From an uncultured Porphyromonadaceae bacterium (GTDB lineage Bacteria; Bacteroidota; Bacteroidia; Bacteroidales; Muribaculaceae): a DNA stretch of 14,125 bases. The notes beneath the pieces were generated by a model. It was given only the letters and a program-made list of their open reading frames with translations. It had not been told where the DNA came from and ran no database searches. Positions 7,536 to 14,125 of the stretch are shown here, piece by piece; within the stretch, counting starts at the first letter, position 1, and every line of letters starts with the position of its first letter. Where the stretch lies: positions 1-14,125 of the forward strand of contig CABRZA010000058.1 of NCBI GenBank assembly GCA_902475285.1, read 5' to 3'. The position numbers and the translations under genes were made by a program.

Positions 7536-9680
7536 ATGTCTTTTCCAACTATAAAGAACCTCTTGTCGAGAATATGCCTCATGTCCATGCTGGCTCTTTT
7601 CCCGGCACTCTTCACATCCTGTCACCTGTTCGAGGATGACGACGACTACGGTAAATTTTTCAATATGCTCCGTGAGGGTGTGGTGAGCCTCGACGGCTCG
7701 CTCGCCCTTGACATCAACAGTATGTACGACTTGGGCGACGGCGCAGGCGCGATCATCCCCGGCGCTTACGACAACGTGTGGTACGAAGGCTCTTATTACC
7801 GTGCCGGTTTCAGCTTTTTCCATGGCTGGGAAGGTAAGTCGGAGGGCGAATTCACACTCTCTAAGGGACGCAATACAATTGTCGGTTCAATAGTAGTGAA
7901 ATTGAAGAAATTCCATGGCGACGACGAGATGACAGTTTCTGTATCGGGTGTCTTCAATATCCCTTCTATCCGCATGAAAGTGGGCAAGGTGCCGTCTGCA
8001 CCGAAAGTGGAGTCTTTCGCACACTATGGCTTCAAGGGCATGGTGGACGAAAACGTCGACGCCCGCGGTGTGACTTGCGACGGCCGTTCGCAGCTCCGCT
8101 TTCTCTTCGACGACAATGCCTACGACGTGCTCCGCGTATATCCTCATTTCTACGATATAAACGATGAGGAAATCCCCGAAGGCGAGTATTATACCGGCAC
8201 ATTCTCCGACCCAAAGTCGCTTACGGTTGGCTACGGTCAGTCATGGTATGTAATCTATACAGCCCCTACGATATACGATACCGAACGAAATCCCCGTTGG
8301 GTCGATCTTGAAGTAATAATGGGCTCGGAAGGTCACGAATTCTCCATGACCTACGAAACGAGTATCGATTTCGCTCCCTGTGGCGTGGGATTGGTGCACG
8401 GACTTTGGTCCGATGCCGAATCTTGTTTCGGTAATCTGCGAAGATATCTCCTCGATTTCGAGCGCTACGATAACGACCTGATTCAGATGATTGACTATAA
8501 GCCAAATCATGCTCTCCAATTTGACAAAAATCAGTTCCTTGACCCTGTGGTCGACCGCAATCTCAGCGAAATGTACGAGCGCCTGCTTTCCAAGGGTATT
8601 ATAAGCTCGAAATACGATTTGGTGGGCCACAGCATGGGAGGTATCCTCTCGCGCCTCTACGCTCAGAAGACCAATCCCTATGCCGTGCGCAAAATAATAA
8701 CCCTCGACACCCCGCATTTTGGCTCGCAACTCGCCGACTTGGGCAAAAACTTGGTTGAGGGGCTGGCTTTTGCAATTCCGGATGTGAGAGTAGGGATGCT
8801 TATCAAAGCCTATTATTATACACAGCAAAGCGCACTTGTAGATCTCGCAACAACCAGCGAAGCCATCCAGGCGCTCAACGATGATACGCGCCTGGATATC
8901 ATTGGCAACGTCGGAGTTCATGCCATATGTTCAGTTATGCTGCCACCGGGGAGTTCTGTTGATAGCCGCCGCGATTGGGGTGCCATATTTTGGCGCCGTG
9001 TCGACAGTGCGAAGAAGTCGCTGCAAAAGGTGCCCGAAGTCTTCGTCAACTTCAACTGTGACCTCTACGATGCTCAGCAGGAGTTTATCACCAACGCTAC
9101 ATGGAATTTTCAAAAATATCTTTATGGTGAACCGCGACATGACGGAGTAGTATCGCTTACCAGTCAGCGTGGCGGTCTCCCCGACGAGTATGTAACCATA
9201 GAGGAAGCACCATATGTCGGAAACTTCGGCTACGAGAGTCAAGCGCACCACATAAACACCAACCAATGGGGTGTATCGTTCAACAACATCGGCCGTCTTC
9301 TTGTGGCCGATCTTGAATTCAGCAACGAATTCTGCATGGGTGGCTTCGGGCCCATGCCCGCCAAGGCTTCCGAGCAGCGCCGCGCTCCCGAGCCTTCCTA
9401 TTATGCTCTCGACAACTCCGGCGACAACGCCCTGTCGATAGTCCGCAGCGACGAGCAGGAGTCGGACTCCTTCCGTTTCAGCCTCGACGCGGGCGCCAAC
9501 ATTGTCAACGGTATGATACTCGCCACCTTCGACGACGGCGAGGAAACGCTTTGGGTCGATGCCGGCGACAAAAACTACGAATTGCTCCTCGACGGCTCCA
9601 AGGGGCGCCTCACTGTCCATGCCATAGGCCGTACCGCCGACAACGGCATCGTCACCGCCACCGGCGAGTTCGATATCTGA
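7536..9680 (+). CDS. Surface lipoprotein of the alpha/beta-hydrolase lipase/esterase type
   Basis: 714 residues. A signal peptide ends in LFTSC, giving lipidated Cys29, followed by HLFEDDDDY; acidic residues right after the Cys match the lipoprotein export signal that sends Bacteroidota lipoproteins to the cell surface. Residues ~40-280 are beta-rich and unassigned. The hydrolase domain follows: VHGLW as a likely oxyanion segment, nucleophile S366 in GHSMGG, then DTPHFGSQLADL typical of bacterial triacylglycerol lipases. By analogy with Pseudomonas and Burkholderia lipases, HDGVV gives the acid (D536) and AHHIN the His (H572, or H571). A C-terminal beta domain (~610-714) may bind substrate or surface. 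Likely substrates are glycerides or other esters. The gene starts 24 bases after the ATP-grasp gene and is AT-richer than its neighbours over most of its length. Family call is strong; substrate is unknown. Confidence 0.88.
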   Translation: MSFPTIKNLLSRICLMSMLALFPALFTSCHLFEDDDDYGKFFNMLREGVVSLDGSLALDINSMYDLGDGAGAIIPGAYDNVWYEGSYYRAGFSFFHGWEGKSEGEFTLSKGRNTIVGSIVVKLKKFHGDDEMTVSVSGVFNIPSIRMKVGKVPSAPKVESFAHYGFKGMVDENVDARGVTCDGRSQLRFLFDDNAYDVLRVYPHFYDINDEEIPEGEYYTGTFSDPKSLTVGYGQSWYVIYTAPTIYDTERNPRWVDLEVIMGSEGHEFSMTYETSIDFAPCGVGLVHGLWSDAESCFGNLRRYLLDFERYDNDLIQMIDYKPNHALQFDKNQFLDPVVDRNLSEMYERLLSKGIISSKYDLVGHSMGGILSRLYAQKTNPYAVRKIITLDTPHFGSQLADLGKNLVEGLAFAIPDVRVGMLIKAYYYTQQSALVDLATTSEAIQALNDDTRLDIIGNVGVHAICSVMLPPGSSVDSRRDWGAIFWRRVDSAKKSLQKVPEVFVNFNCDLYDAQQEFITNATWNFQKYLYGEPRHDGVVSLTSQRGGLPDEYVTIEEAPYVGNFGYESQAHHINTNQWGVSFNNIGRLLVADLEFSNEFCMGGFGPMPAKASEQRRAPEPSYYALDNSGDNALSIVRSDEQESDSFRFSLDAGANIVNGMILATFDDGEETLWVDAGDKNYELLLDGSKGRLTVHAIGRTADNGIVTATGEFDI

Positions 9681-9700
9681 CGCAGCAGCGATACAAATAA

Positions 9701-9737
9701 AGCCCGGTTCGGTATCTGCCGAGCCGGGCTTTTTTTA
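9701..9737. terminator. Rho-independent terminator after the lipase gene, possibly bidirectional
   Basis: A 12-bp stem with one T-G wobble (AGCCCGGTTCGG, 9701-9712, with CCGAGCCGGGCT, 9719-9730) encloses TATCTG and is followed by seven T (9731-9737). On the - strand the stem is followed by TTATTTG, a weaker U-tract, so it may also end the convergent kinase transcript, whose stop lies 11 bases away. Confidence 0.9.
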
Positions 9738-9748
9738 GTCGCTGTTTC

Positions 9749-10591
9749 TCAGTCGAGCTGCGTGGCGTGGTATTCCACCAGGCCAGGCATGGAGTAGCGG
9801 ATGATTTTCGATATCTCGGCGCCGAAGTCGGCGGCGGCACGAAGAAGCACGTCCTTGAAGAGCACGCATGTGCTGCCCACGAAGCACAGCGGCTGCTCGC
9901 GGTAGTTGTAGGCCGCGATGTTGCGCGAGAAGAAGCGCATGAACGCCGAGTACACCAGCTGGTAGGCGTAGGCGTTGTCGAGATGCTCGGCAAGGAAGGT
10001 GGAGTAGCGCGACAGCGTTCGGCTCGGCATGGCGTTGGTGTAGACGTCGTCCATAAGCACGTTGGGAGTCACCATGAATTTCTCGTAGAAATCCTGTGTG
10101 AGCTGGTGCGGCGCTATGCCTTTGAGCATGTCGGCCACAAGGCGCTTGCCCATGTAGGCGCCCGAACCCTCGTCGCCGAGGATGAAGCCCAGCGACGACA
10201 CCGTCTTCGTTATCTCGCTGCCGTTGTATAGGCACGAGTTGGATCCCGTGCCGAGAATGCACGCCAGGCCCGACTGCCTCACGAGAAGTCCTCGCGCCGC
10301 GCCAAGAAGGTCGCTCTCAACCGTCACGGGAGTCTTGAACTGGGCCACCAGCGACGACTCCATTATCTTGTTCTTCTCCTGGTTGGCGCAGCCGGCGCCG
10401 TAGAAATACACATGGTTCCAGCGGCGCTTGAAGAAGGCCTCCGGGAGTTCCAGGCGTATGCTGTGCGATATCTCGCGGCGCGTCTGGAAGAACGGGTTGA
10501 GGCCCGTGGTGAAAGCGTGCTCCACTATGCTGTGGCCGTCGACCACGGCCCATTCGGTGCGCGTGCTGCTGCTTTCGGCTATGATGTTCAT
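9749..10591 (-). CDS. BadF/BadG-type sugar kinase, N-acetylglucosamine kinase-like
   Basis: 280 residues, cytoplasmic, with the ASKHA (actin/hexokinase) fold. Visible motifs: phosphate-1 region AESSSTRTEW (5-14), phosphate-2 region LGTGSNSCLYNG (G114-S119), and GDEGSGAYMG (from G139), diagnostic of the BadF/BadG/BcrA/NAGK group. Relatives of this length in Bacteroidota are annotated as N-acetylglucosamine kinases or plain ATPases; phosphorylation of an amino sugar from peptidoglycan or glycan recycling is the likely role, but the substrate is not fixed by sequence. The phosphate-1 loop departs from the usual DSGSTKTDW pattern, including a Gly to Ser change. The ATG at 10591 lies 6 bases after the S41 stop codon, so the two genes should share a transcript. 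Confidence 0.85.
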   Translation of the reverse strand: MNIIAESSSTRTEWAVVDGHSIVEHAFTTGLNPFFQTRREISHSIRLELPEAFFKRRWNHVYFYGAGCANQEKNKIMESSLVAQFKTPVTVESDLLGAARGLLVRQSGLACILGTGSNSCLYNGSEITKTVSSLGFILGDEGSGAYMGKRLVADMLKGIAPHQLTQDFYEKFMVTPNVLMDDVYTNAMPSRTLSRYSTFLAEHLDNAYAYQLVYSAFMRFFSRNIAAYNYREQPLCFVGSTCVLFKDVLLRAAADFGAEISKIIRYSMPGLVEYHATQLD

Positions 10592-10597
10592 GTCGGC

Positions 10598-13500
10598 TTA
10601 TTTATTGTCGATTTGTTTGAGAAGTTCTTCTACGGCGGTGCGTATCTGCATGTCGACGCCGCGCACTATGTCCTCGGGGCTGTTGGCCACGCGGATGTCG
10701 GGCTCAAGCTGTGTGTTTTCAAGCACGCTGCCGTCGGGAAGGCGGTAGGCTATCACCGGTACGCCGAACACCATCGAGGGGTCCTGCATCGTTATCCAGT
10801 TCACCGACGACATCGTGCCCGGCACGGGCATGCCCACGAGTTTGCCCAATTTGCGGTGCGAGTATACCCACGGCGTGCCGTGCGCGTTGGAGTAGCACGG
10901 CTCGGCCATGACCATGATCGACGGCTTGTTCCAACGGCGAGAGGGCATGTCGCAGGTGGCGTTGCCGCGAATCTCCTGCGTGAAGTATTTCTCGCCGCTC
11001 AGAAGCACTTCGATGTCCTCGTGCAGGCGGCCGCCGCCGTTCCAGCGGATGTCGATTACCACGCCTTCGCGGTCGTTGTACTTGCCCAAAAGGTCGGAGT
11101 AGGCCTTGCGGAACGAGTCGTCGTCCATCGACGATATGTGCACGTAGCCCAGGCGTCCGTGCGAGAGGCTGTCGACCTCGGCGGCGCGGGCCTCAACCCA
11201 GCGGCGGTAGAGCATGCCGCTCTCGCGGCCGCGGCTTATGGGCTTCACCACATACTCGTTGGTCTTGCCGTCGGCGTCCTTCACGGCCACGAGGGTGCGC
11301 TTGCCGGCGCGGTCGATGAGCAGGCGGTCGAGAGGATTGGCCGTGTCGACTTCGGTGCCGTCGACGGCCGTGATGATGTCGCCGGCCTTCACTGCGGGAG
11401 TCAGGCCGTAGAGGGGGCCGTGCTCGAGCACCTCGGCCACGCGCGCACCCTTGCCGGTGTAGCCCATGTCGAGCAGTACGCCCAGCGACGACGTGCTCGT
11501 CGGTGCCTGGGCACCCGAGCCGCCGAAGTAACGGCCGCCGGTGTGGCTCACGTTGAGTTCGCCCAGCCATTCGCTCAGGAGTTCGGCGAAGTCGTAGTTG
11601 TTGTTGATGTGCGGCAGGAACTTGCGGTAGTCCTTGCTCAGACCCGCCCAGTCCACGCCGTTCATGTCGGCGGTATAGAAACGCTCGCGGGCCTCGCGCT
11701 CCACGTAGTCGAACATAAATTCACGCTCGGCCGCCGGGTCGAGAGTCATCTCGGCGTTGTAGGTCACCGGTTTGCTCGACGAGCCGAAGGTCGATATCGA
11801 GCTGCCCACCAGGAAGATGGTCTTGCCGTCGGGGGTCTGCTCGAAGCCCGCGCCCTGCGAGTTCTGCTTTTTCAGATTCAGCTCCTGCTCCTCCAGGTCG
11901 TACTCCCAGATGAACGAGCCGTCGGCGCCCTCCGAAGTGTAGTAGAGCGTCTTGCCGTCGGCGTCGACGGCGAAGTCTATCAGGTCGGTCGACATCGGCG
12001 TAACCCTCACCGTGCGGTGCTCTATGCCGTCGAGCTGGACGTCGATGGTCTTCGACGTGTCGGCGGGCGTCTTGTCGAGCGAGCGGTCTTCCTTGCTCAT
12101 GGTGTACTTGCGGTAGGCCTTGTCGTTGAGGAAGATGAAGAACACGTCGTTCTCCGAGCCCCACGACGCGTGGTTGCGCATGCCCAGACGCTCCGACGCG
12201 AAGGCTATCGCGTTGCCGTTCATTATCCACTTGGGCTCGCCGTCGGTGTAGCCGCTGTTGGTGAGGTTGGTGAGCTTGCCGCTCTCAACCTCGATGAGCG
12301 CCACGTCGGTGTAGGGGTCGTGCCGGCGGTCGACTATTTCGAGGGCTATCCATTTCGAGTCGGGGCTCCAGCGGTAGGTGAAGTAGCCGTTGCGGTGGCG
12401 GTAGGTGCTGCCGTCGGTGAGCTGGCGCACCTTGCCGCTTTTGAGGTCCTTAACGGCGAGGATGTTGCGGTCGAGGATGAAGGCCAGCAGCTTGCCGTCG
12501 GGGCTGACCTGCGGCACGGCGCGCTCGTGGCCGTCGGCCTTGAATTCCGCCTTCTCCTCTATCAGCGTGGCGTGCGCCAGGTCGGGGTCCGACGCATGGC
12601 CCAGGGTGGCCGAGTAGATGTTCGACTTGCCCTCGCGCTGGCTGTCGTAGTAGAGCACGCTGTCGTTGGCCCACACCACATGCCCTTCGGCCTGGGGCGT
12701 GCGCGATATCTGCTTGGTGGTGCGGTATTCCACCGGGGTGACATACACGTCGCCGCGGTAAATCAGCGCTATGTTCTTGCCGTTGGGCGACGCCGATACC
12801 CAGCTCGCGCCGCGGCCCGAGCTCATCTTGCGCACCTCGTCGGGGAAGTCGGCGTTGAGCTCCACGTTCACCTTCGAGGGTTTGCCGCCCGGGCGCATGG
12901 TGTAGAGCTCGCCGTCGTAGGTGAAGGCAAGCGTGCCGTCGGCGGAGCGCGACAGGAAGCGCACCGGGTGACGGTTGAACCCCGTTACGCGCTCGGCCTT
13001 CGACGGGTCGGCCTTCGGTGCGCGGTACACGTTGATCGACTTGTCCTTGCCCCTCTCGCTCAGGAAATATATCTCATCGCCGGCGTCGATGGGGTTGAGG
13101 TTCTCGCCCGGCACGTCGATAAGCTCCGTGTGGTGCCCCGTGGCGAGGTCATAGCGCCATATGTTGCGCGTCACCGACGAGCGGTGGTGCTTGCGCCATG
13201 TGTCCTCGAAGCCCTTGACGTCCTGATACAGGAACGATTTACCGTCCGCCGCCCACGATATGGCCTGCGCCGGCGTGGCCAGGAGCTGGCGCGGAGCCGA
13301 TGCGTCGGTGCCCACGCTGTACACCTCAGTCATCCGCCCCGTGGGGAAAAGGGCCGACGACGCAGGGTCCTGGATGGCGGCCGAGAAAAGCACCGCCTTG
13401 CCGTCGGGAGTGAAGGCCTCGGGCAGCTCGTTCGACGAGTTGAACGTCAGGCGCTTCCACTGTCCGGCGCCGTCGGCGGCAACGGTGAATATGTCGAAGT

Positions 13501-13756
13501 TGCCGTAGCGGTCCGATGCGAAAGCAATCGTCTTGCTGTCGGGGCTCCATACAGGCATCTGCTCGTAGCTCTCCTGCGACGTCAGGCGCACAGCCTTACC
13601 GCCGCCCGAAGGCACCGTGAAGATATCGCCCTTGTAGGTGAACACTATGGTCTTGCCGTCGGGCGATATGCGTGCGTCGCGAAGCCACAGCGGAGCCTCT
13701 GCCGACGCTCCCAAAGCAGTCGCCGCTGCAAGGGCGGCAAATAGTATTTTTTTCAT
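10598..13756 (-). CDS. Tricorn-like S41 family protein (periplasmic), nucleophile position altered
   Basis: The ATG at 13756 is chosen because it starts a clean signal peptide (MKKILFAALAAATALGASA, cleavage after residue 19) behind a promoter; a further in-frame start at 13822 would place 22 unrelated residues in front. The 1052-residue protein has tricorn architecture: WD40-like/PD40 propeller blades (WSPDSKTIAFASDRYGN near 70, VSPDGKLLAFILD, WSPDSKWIALEI), a linker with NVSHTGG (S737/H738, matching tricorn Ser745/His746), a PDZ domain (~755-835, GVLLDMGYTGKGARV), and the S41 core (~865-1020) with WNGGG (906-909) and LENTQLEPD (E1013, matching tricorn Glu1023). Tricorn trims peptides; periplasmic homologues probably degrade peptides or proteins. 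Where tricorn has SASDG (nucleophile Ser965), this protein has SNAHG (956-960), with Ala958 at the nucleophile site. It may be inactive or use another residue. It precedes the kinase gene. Confidence 0.9.
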   Translation of the reverse strand: MKKILFAALAAATALGASAEAPLWLRDARISPDGKTIVFTYKGDIFTVPSGGGKAVRLTSQESYEQMPVWSPDSKTIAFASDRYGNFDIFTVAADGAGQWKRLTFNSSNELPEAFTPDGKAVLFSAAIQDPASSALFPTGRMTEVYSVGTDASAPRQLLATPAQAISWAADGKSFLYQDVKGFEDTWRKHHRSSVTRNIWRYDLATGHHTELIDVPGENLNPIDAGDEIYFLSERGKDKSINVYRAPKADPSKAERVTGFNRHPVRFLSRSADGTLAFTYDGELYTMRPGGKPSKVNVELNADFPDEVRKMSSGRGASWVSASPNGKNIALIYRGDVYVTPVEYRTTKQISRTPQAEGHVVWANDSVLYYDSQREGKSNIYSATLGHASDPDLAHATLIEEKAEFKADGHERAVPQVSPDGKLLAFILDRNILAVKDLKSGKVRQLTDGSTYRHRNGYFTYRWSPDSKWIALEIVDRRHDPYTDVALIEVESGKLTNLTNSGYTDGEPKWIMNGNAIAFASERLGMRNHASWGSENDVFFIFLNDKAYRKYTMSKEDRSLDKTPADTSKTIDVQLDGIEHRTVRVTPMSTDLIDFAVDADGKTLYYTSEGADGSFIWEYDLEEQELNLKKQNSQGAGFEQTPDGKTIFLVGSSISTFGSSSKPVTYNAEMTLDPAAEREFMFDYVEREARERFYTADMNGVDWAGLSKDYRKFLPHINNNYDFAELLSEWLGELNVSHTGGRYFGGSGAQAPTSTSSLGVLLDMGYTGKGARVAEVLEHGPLYGLTPAVKAGDIITAVDGTEVDTANPLDRLLIDRAGKRTLVAVKDADGKTNEYVVKPISRGRESGMLYRRWVEARAAEVDSLSHGRLGYVHISSMDDDSFRKAYSDLLGKYNDREGVVIDIRWNGGGRLHEDIEVLLSGEKYFTQEIRGNATCDMPSRRWNKPSIMVMAEPCYSNAHGTPWVYSHRKLGKLVGMPVPGTMSSVNWITMQDPSMVFGVPVIAYRLPDGSVLENTQLEPDIRVANSPEDIVRGVDMQIRTAVEELLKQIDNK

Positions 13757-13766
13757 ATTCTTATTA
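13754..13766 (-). promoter_or_regulatory. Translation-start leader that fixes the S41 gene start
   Basis: On the - strand the bases TAATAAGAATATG end in the start codon. The same 13 bases precede and include the start codon of the UvrA-like gene (4187-4199, - strand). There is no Shine-Dalgarno sequence, as is common in this phylum, so an A-rich leader may help recruit the ribosome. Confidence 0.5.
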
Positions 13767-13785
13767 CTTTTTCCGATTGATTCTG

Positions 13786-13793
13786 CAAAAATA
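13786..13793 (-). promoter_or_regulatory. Bacteroidota-type -7 promoter element for the S41-kinase operon
   Basis: On the - strand the sequence reads TATTTTTG, a match to TAnnTTTG. It sits 29 bases upstream of the chosen ATG at 13756 and would give a leader of roughly 20-25 bases. No good -33 TTTG was seen. Its position supports the start at 13756 and argues against 13822, which would lie upstream of the transcript start. Confidence 0.55.
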
Positions 13794-13860
13794 ATCATTT
13801 CTCCCCGAATATCAGCCCCCAAGCCCCCACAATCTTCAATTTGCTGCGAAATATAAACGC

Positions 13861-13887
13861 AAAACCGCCCCGCAATCGGCGGGGCGG
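13861..13887 (-). terminator. Rho-independent terminator of the serpin gene
   Basis: A perfect 9-bp stem (CCGCCCCGC, 13865-13873, with GCGGGGCGG, 13879-13887) encloses a 5-base loop. Read on the - strand it is followed by TTTTGCGTTTATATTT, a suitable U-rich end. It lies 28 bases beyond the serpin stop codon and upstream of the S41 promoter, so it separates the two same-strand transcripts. Confidence 0.88.
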
Positions 13888-13915
13888 ACTATATGCAGTG
13901 GCTGATTTATCTCTC

Positions 13916-14125
13916 TCAGAGGCTGACTATGCGTCCGGCGAAAAGAATGGCACCGGTGCTCTTCTCATGTATCATGAAGAGGAACGGACGAGTGAAGTGT
14001 ACCCGTGGCGGGAGGACTTCCTCGCCGCTATCAGTTGCCATTATGTTCCATGTTACTGCCGCGCCTTCTGCTCCGGTTTCATTGAATTCCACACCAGCCT
14101 TCTGCGACACTTTGAATTTTCCTTC
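13916..14125 (-). CDS. Serpin, C-terminal 69 residues only (cut by window edge)
   Basis: The frame is open to the right edge and ends at TGA (13916-13918), so only the C-terminal part of a ~380-420-residue serpin is visible. Serpins trap serine or cysteine proteases by a suicide mechanism in which the cleaved reactive loop inserts into a beta-sheet. The visible order is typical: KFKVSQKAGVEFNETG leading into the loop, a hinge GAEGAAVT rich in small residues as in inhibitory serpins, a bait segment WNIMATDSGEEVLPP, then VHFTRPFLFMI and GAILFAGRIVSL, close to the family's end signature. The loop is about four residues longer than in human alpha-1-antitrypsin, and the candidate P1 residues are acidic. 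Bacterial serpins such as Tannerella miropin are known from this phylum. Any signal peptide lies outside the window. It has its own terminator. Confidence 0.92.
   Translation of the reverse strand, partial: EGKFKVSQKAGVEFNETGAEGAAVTWNIMATDSGEEVLPPRVHFTRPFLFMIHEKSTGAILFAGRIVSL

Noticed and set aside
10412..13744. An open + strand frame of 1110 codons opposite the S41 and kinase genes.
   Set aside because: Its product is low-complexity (Val, Ala, Arg, His, Gly), with no recognisable domain or signal peptide. It mirrors a GC-rich gene with strong third-base bias, which removes stop codons from an antisense frame. The opposite strand has clear domains throughout.
13757..13822. An upstream start for the S41 gene at 13822.
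   Set aside because: It would add 22 residues before a textbook signal peptide and lies upstream of the likely transcript start.

Overview
The window looks like chromosomal DNA from a Bacteroidales bacterium, most likely a GC-rich gut lineage such as Muribaculaceae. The family-level guess is inference. Support comes from -7 boxes of the Bacteroidota type (TAnnTTTG), start codons with AT-rich leaders and no clear Shine-Dalgarno sequence, a lipoprotein with an acidic stretch just after the lipobox Cys, a DUF6562-like surface protein fused to a beta-helix, and a periplasmic tricorn-type S41 protein. I see no tRNA, rRNA, CRISPR array, insertion sequence or phage gene.

Layout. (1) Positions 2-1624 (+): the 3' part of a secreted surface protein with a right-handed beta-helix. 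A strong, probably two-way terminator (1651-1682) separates it from the convergent gene. (2) Positions 1697-4189 (-): a UvrA-like ABC ATPase with no UvrB-binding domain. (3) A divergent promoter region (4190-4327) leads into a + strand run: prmA (4328-5236), a secreted protein with a Lys/Ala-rich helix and an outer-membrane barrel (5241-6374), an ATP-grasp protein of unknown substrate (6384-7511), and a surface lipoprotein lipase/esterase (7536-9680). The run ends at a strong hairpin terminator (9701-9737). (4) A - strand pair, read right to left: a tricorn-like S41 protein (10598-13756) followed after 6 bases by a BadF/NAGK-type sugar kinase (9749-10591). (5) At the right edge, the last 69 residues of a serpin (-), with its own terminator (13861-13887).

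How the genes may work together. The first three + genes are separated by only 4 and 9 bases and are probably cotranscribed; the lipase follows after 24 bases. The cell-envelope theme is strong: beta-helix adhesin-like protein, barrel protein, surface lipase, periplasmic S41 protein, secreted or periplasmic serpin, and a kinase of the amino-sugar recycling type.

The most interesting points are: the S41 protein has Ala-His where tricorn has its nucleophile Ser-Asp; the serpin has an acidic reactive loop; and a cationic Lys/Ala barrel protein is joined to an orphan ATP-grasp enzyme behind prmA. I found no clear new multi-gene defence or mobile system. The barrel/ATP-grasp pair is the best candidate for undescribed biology.
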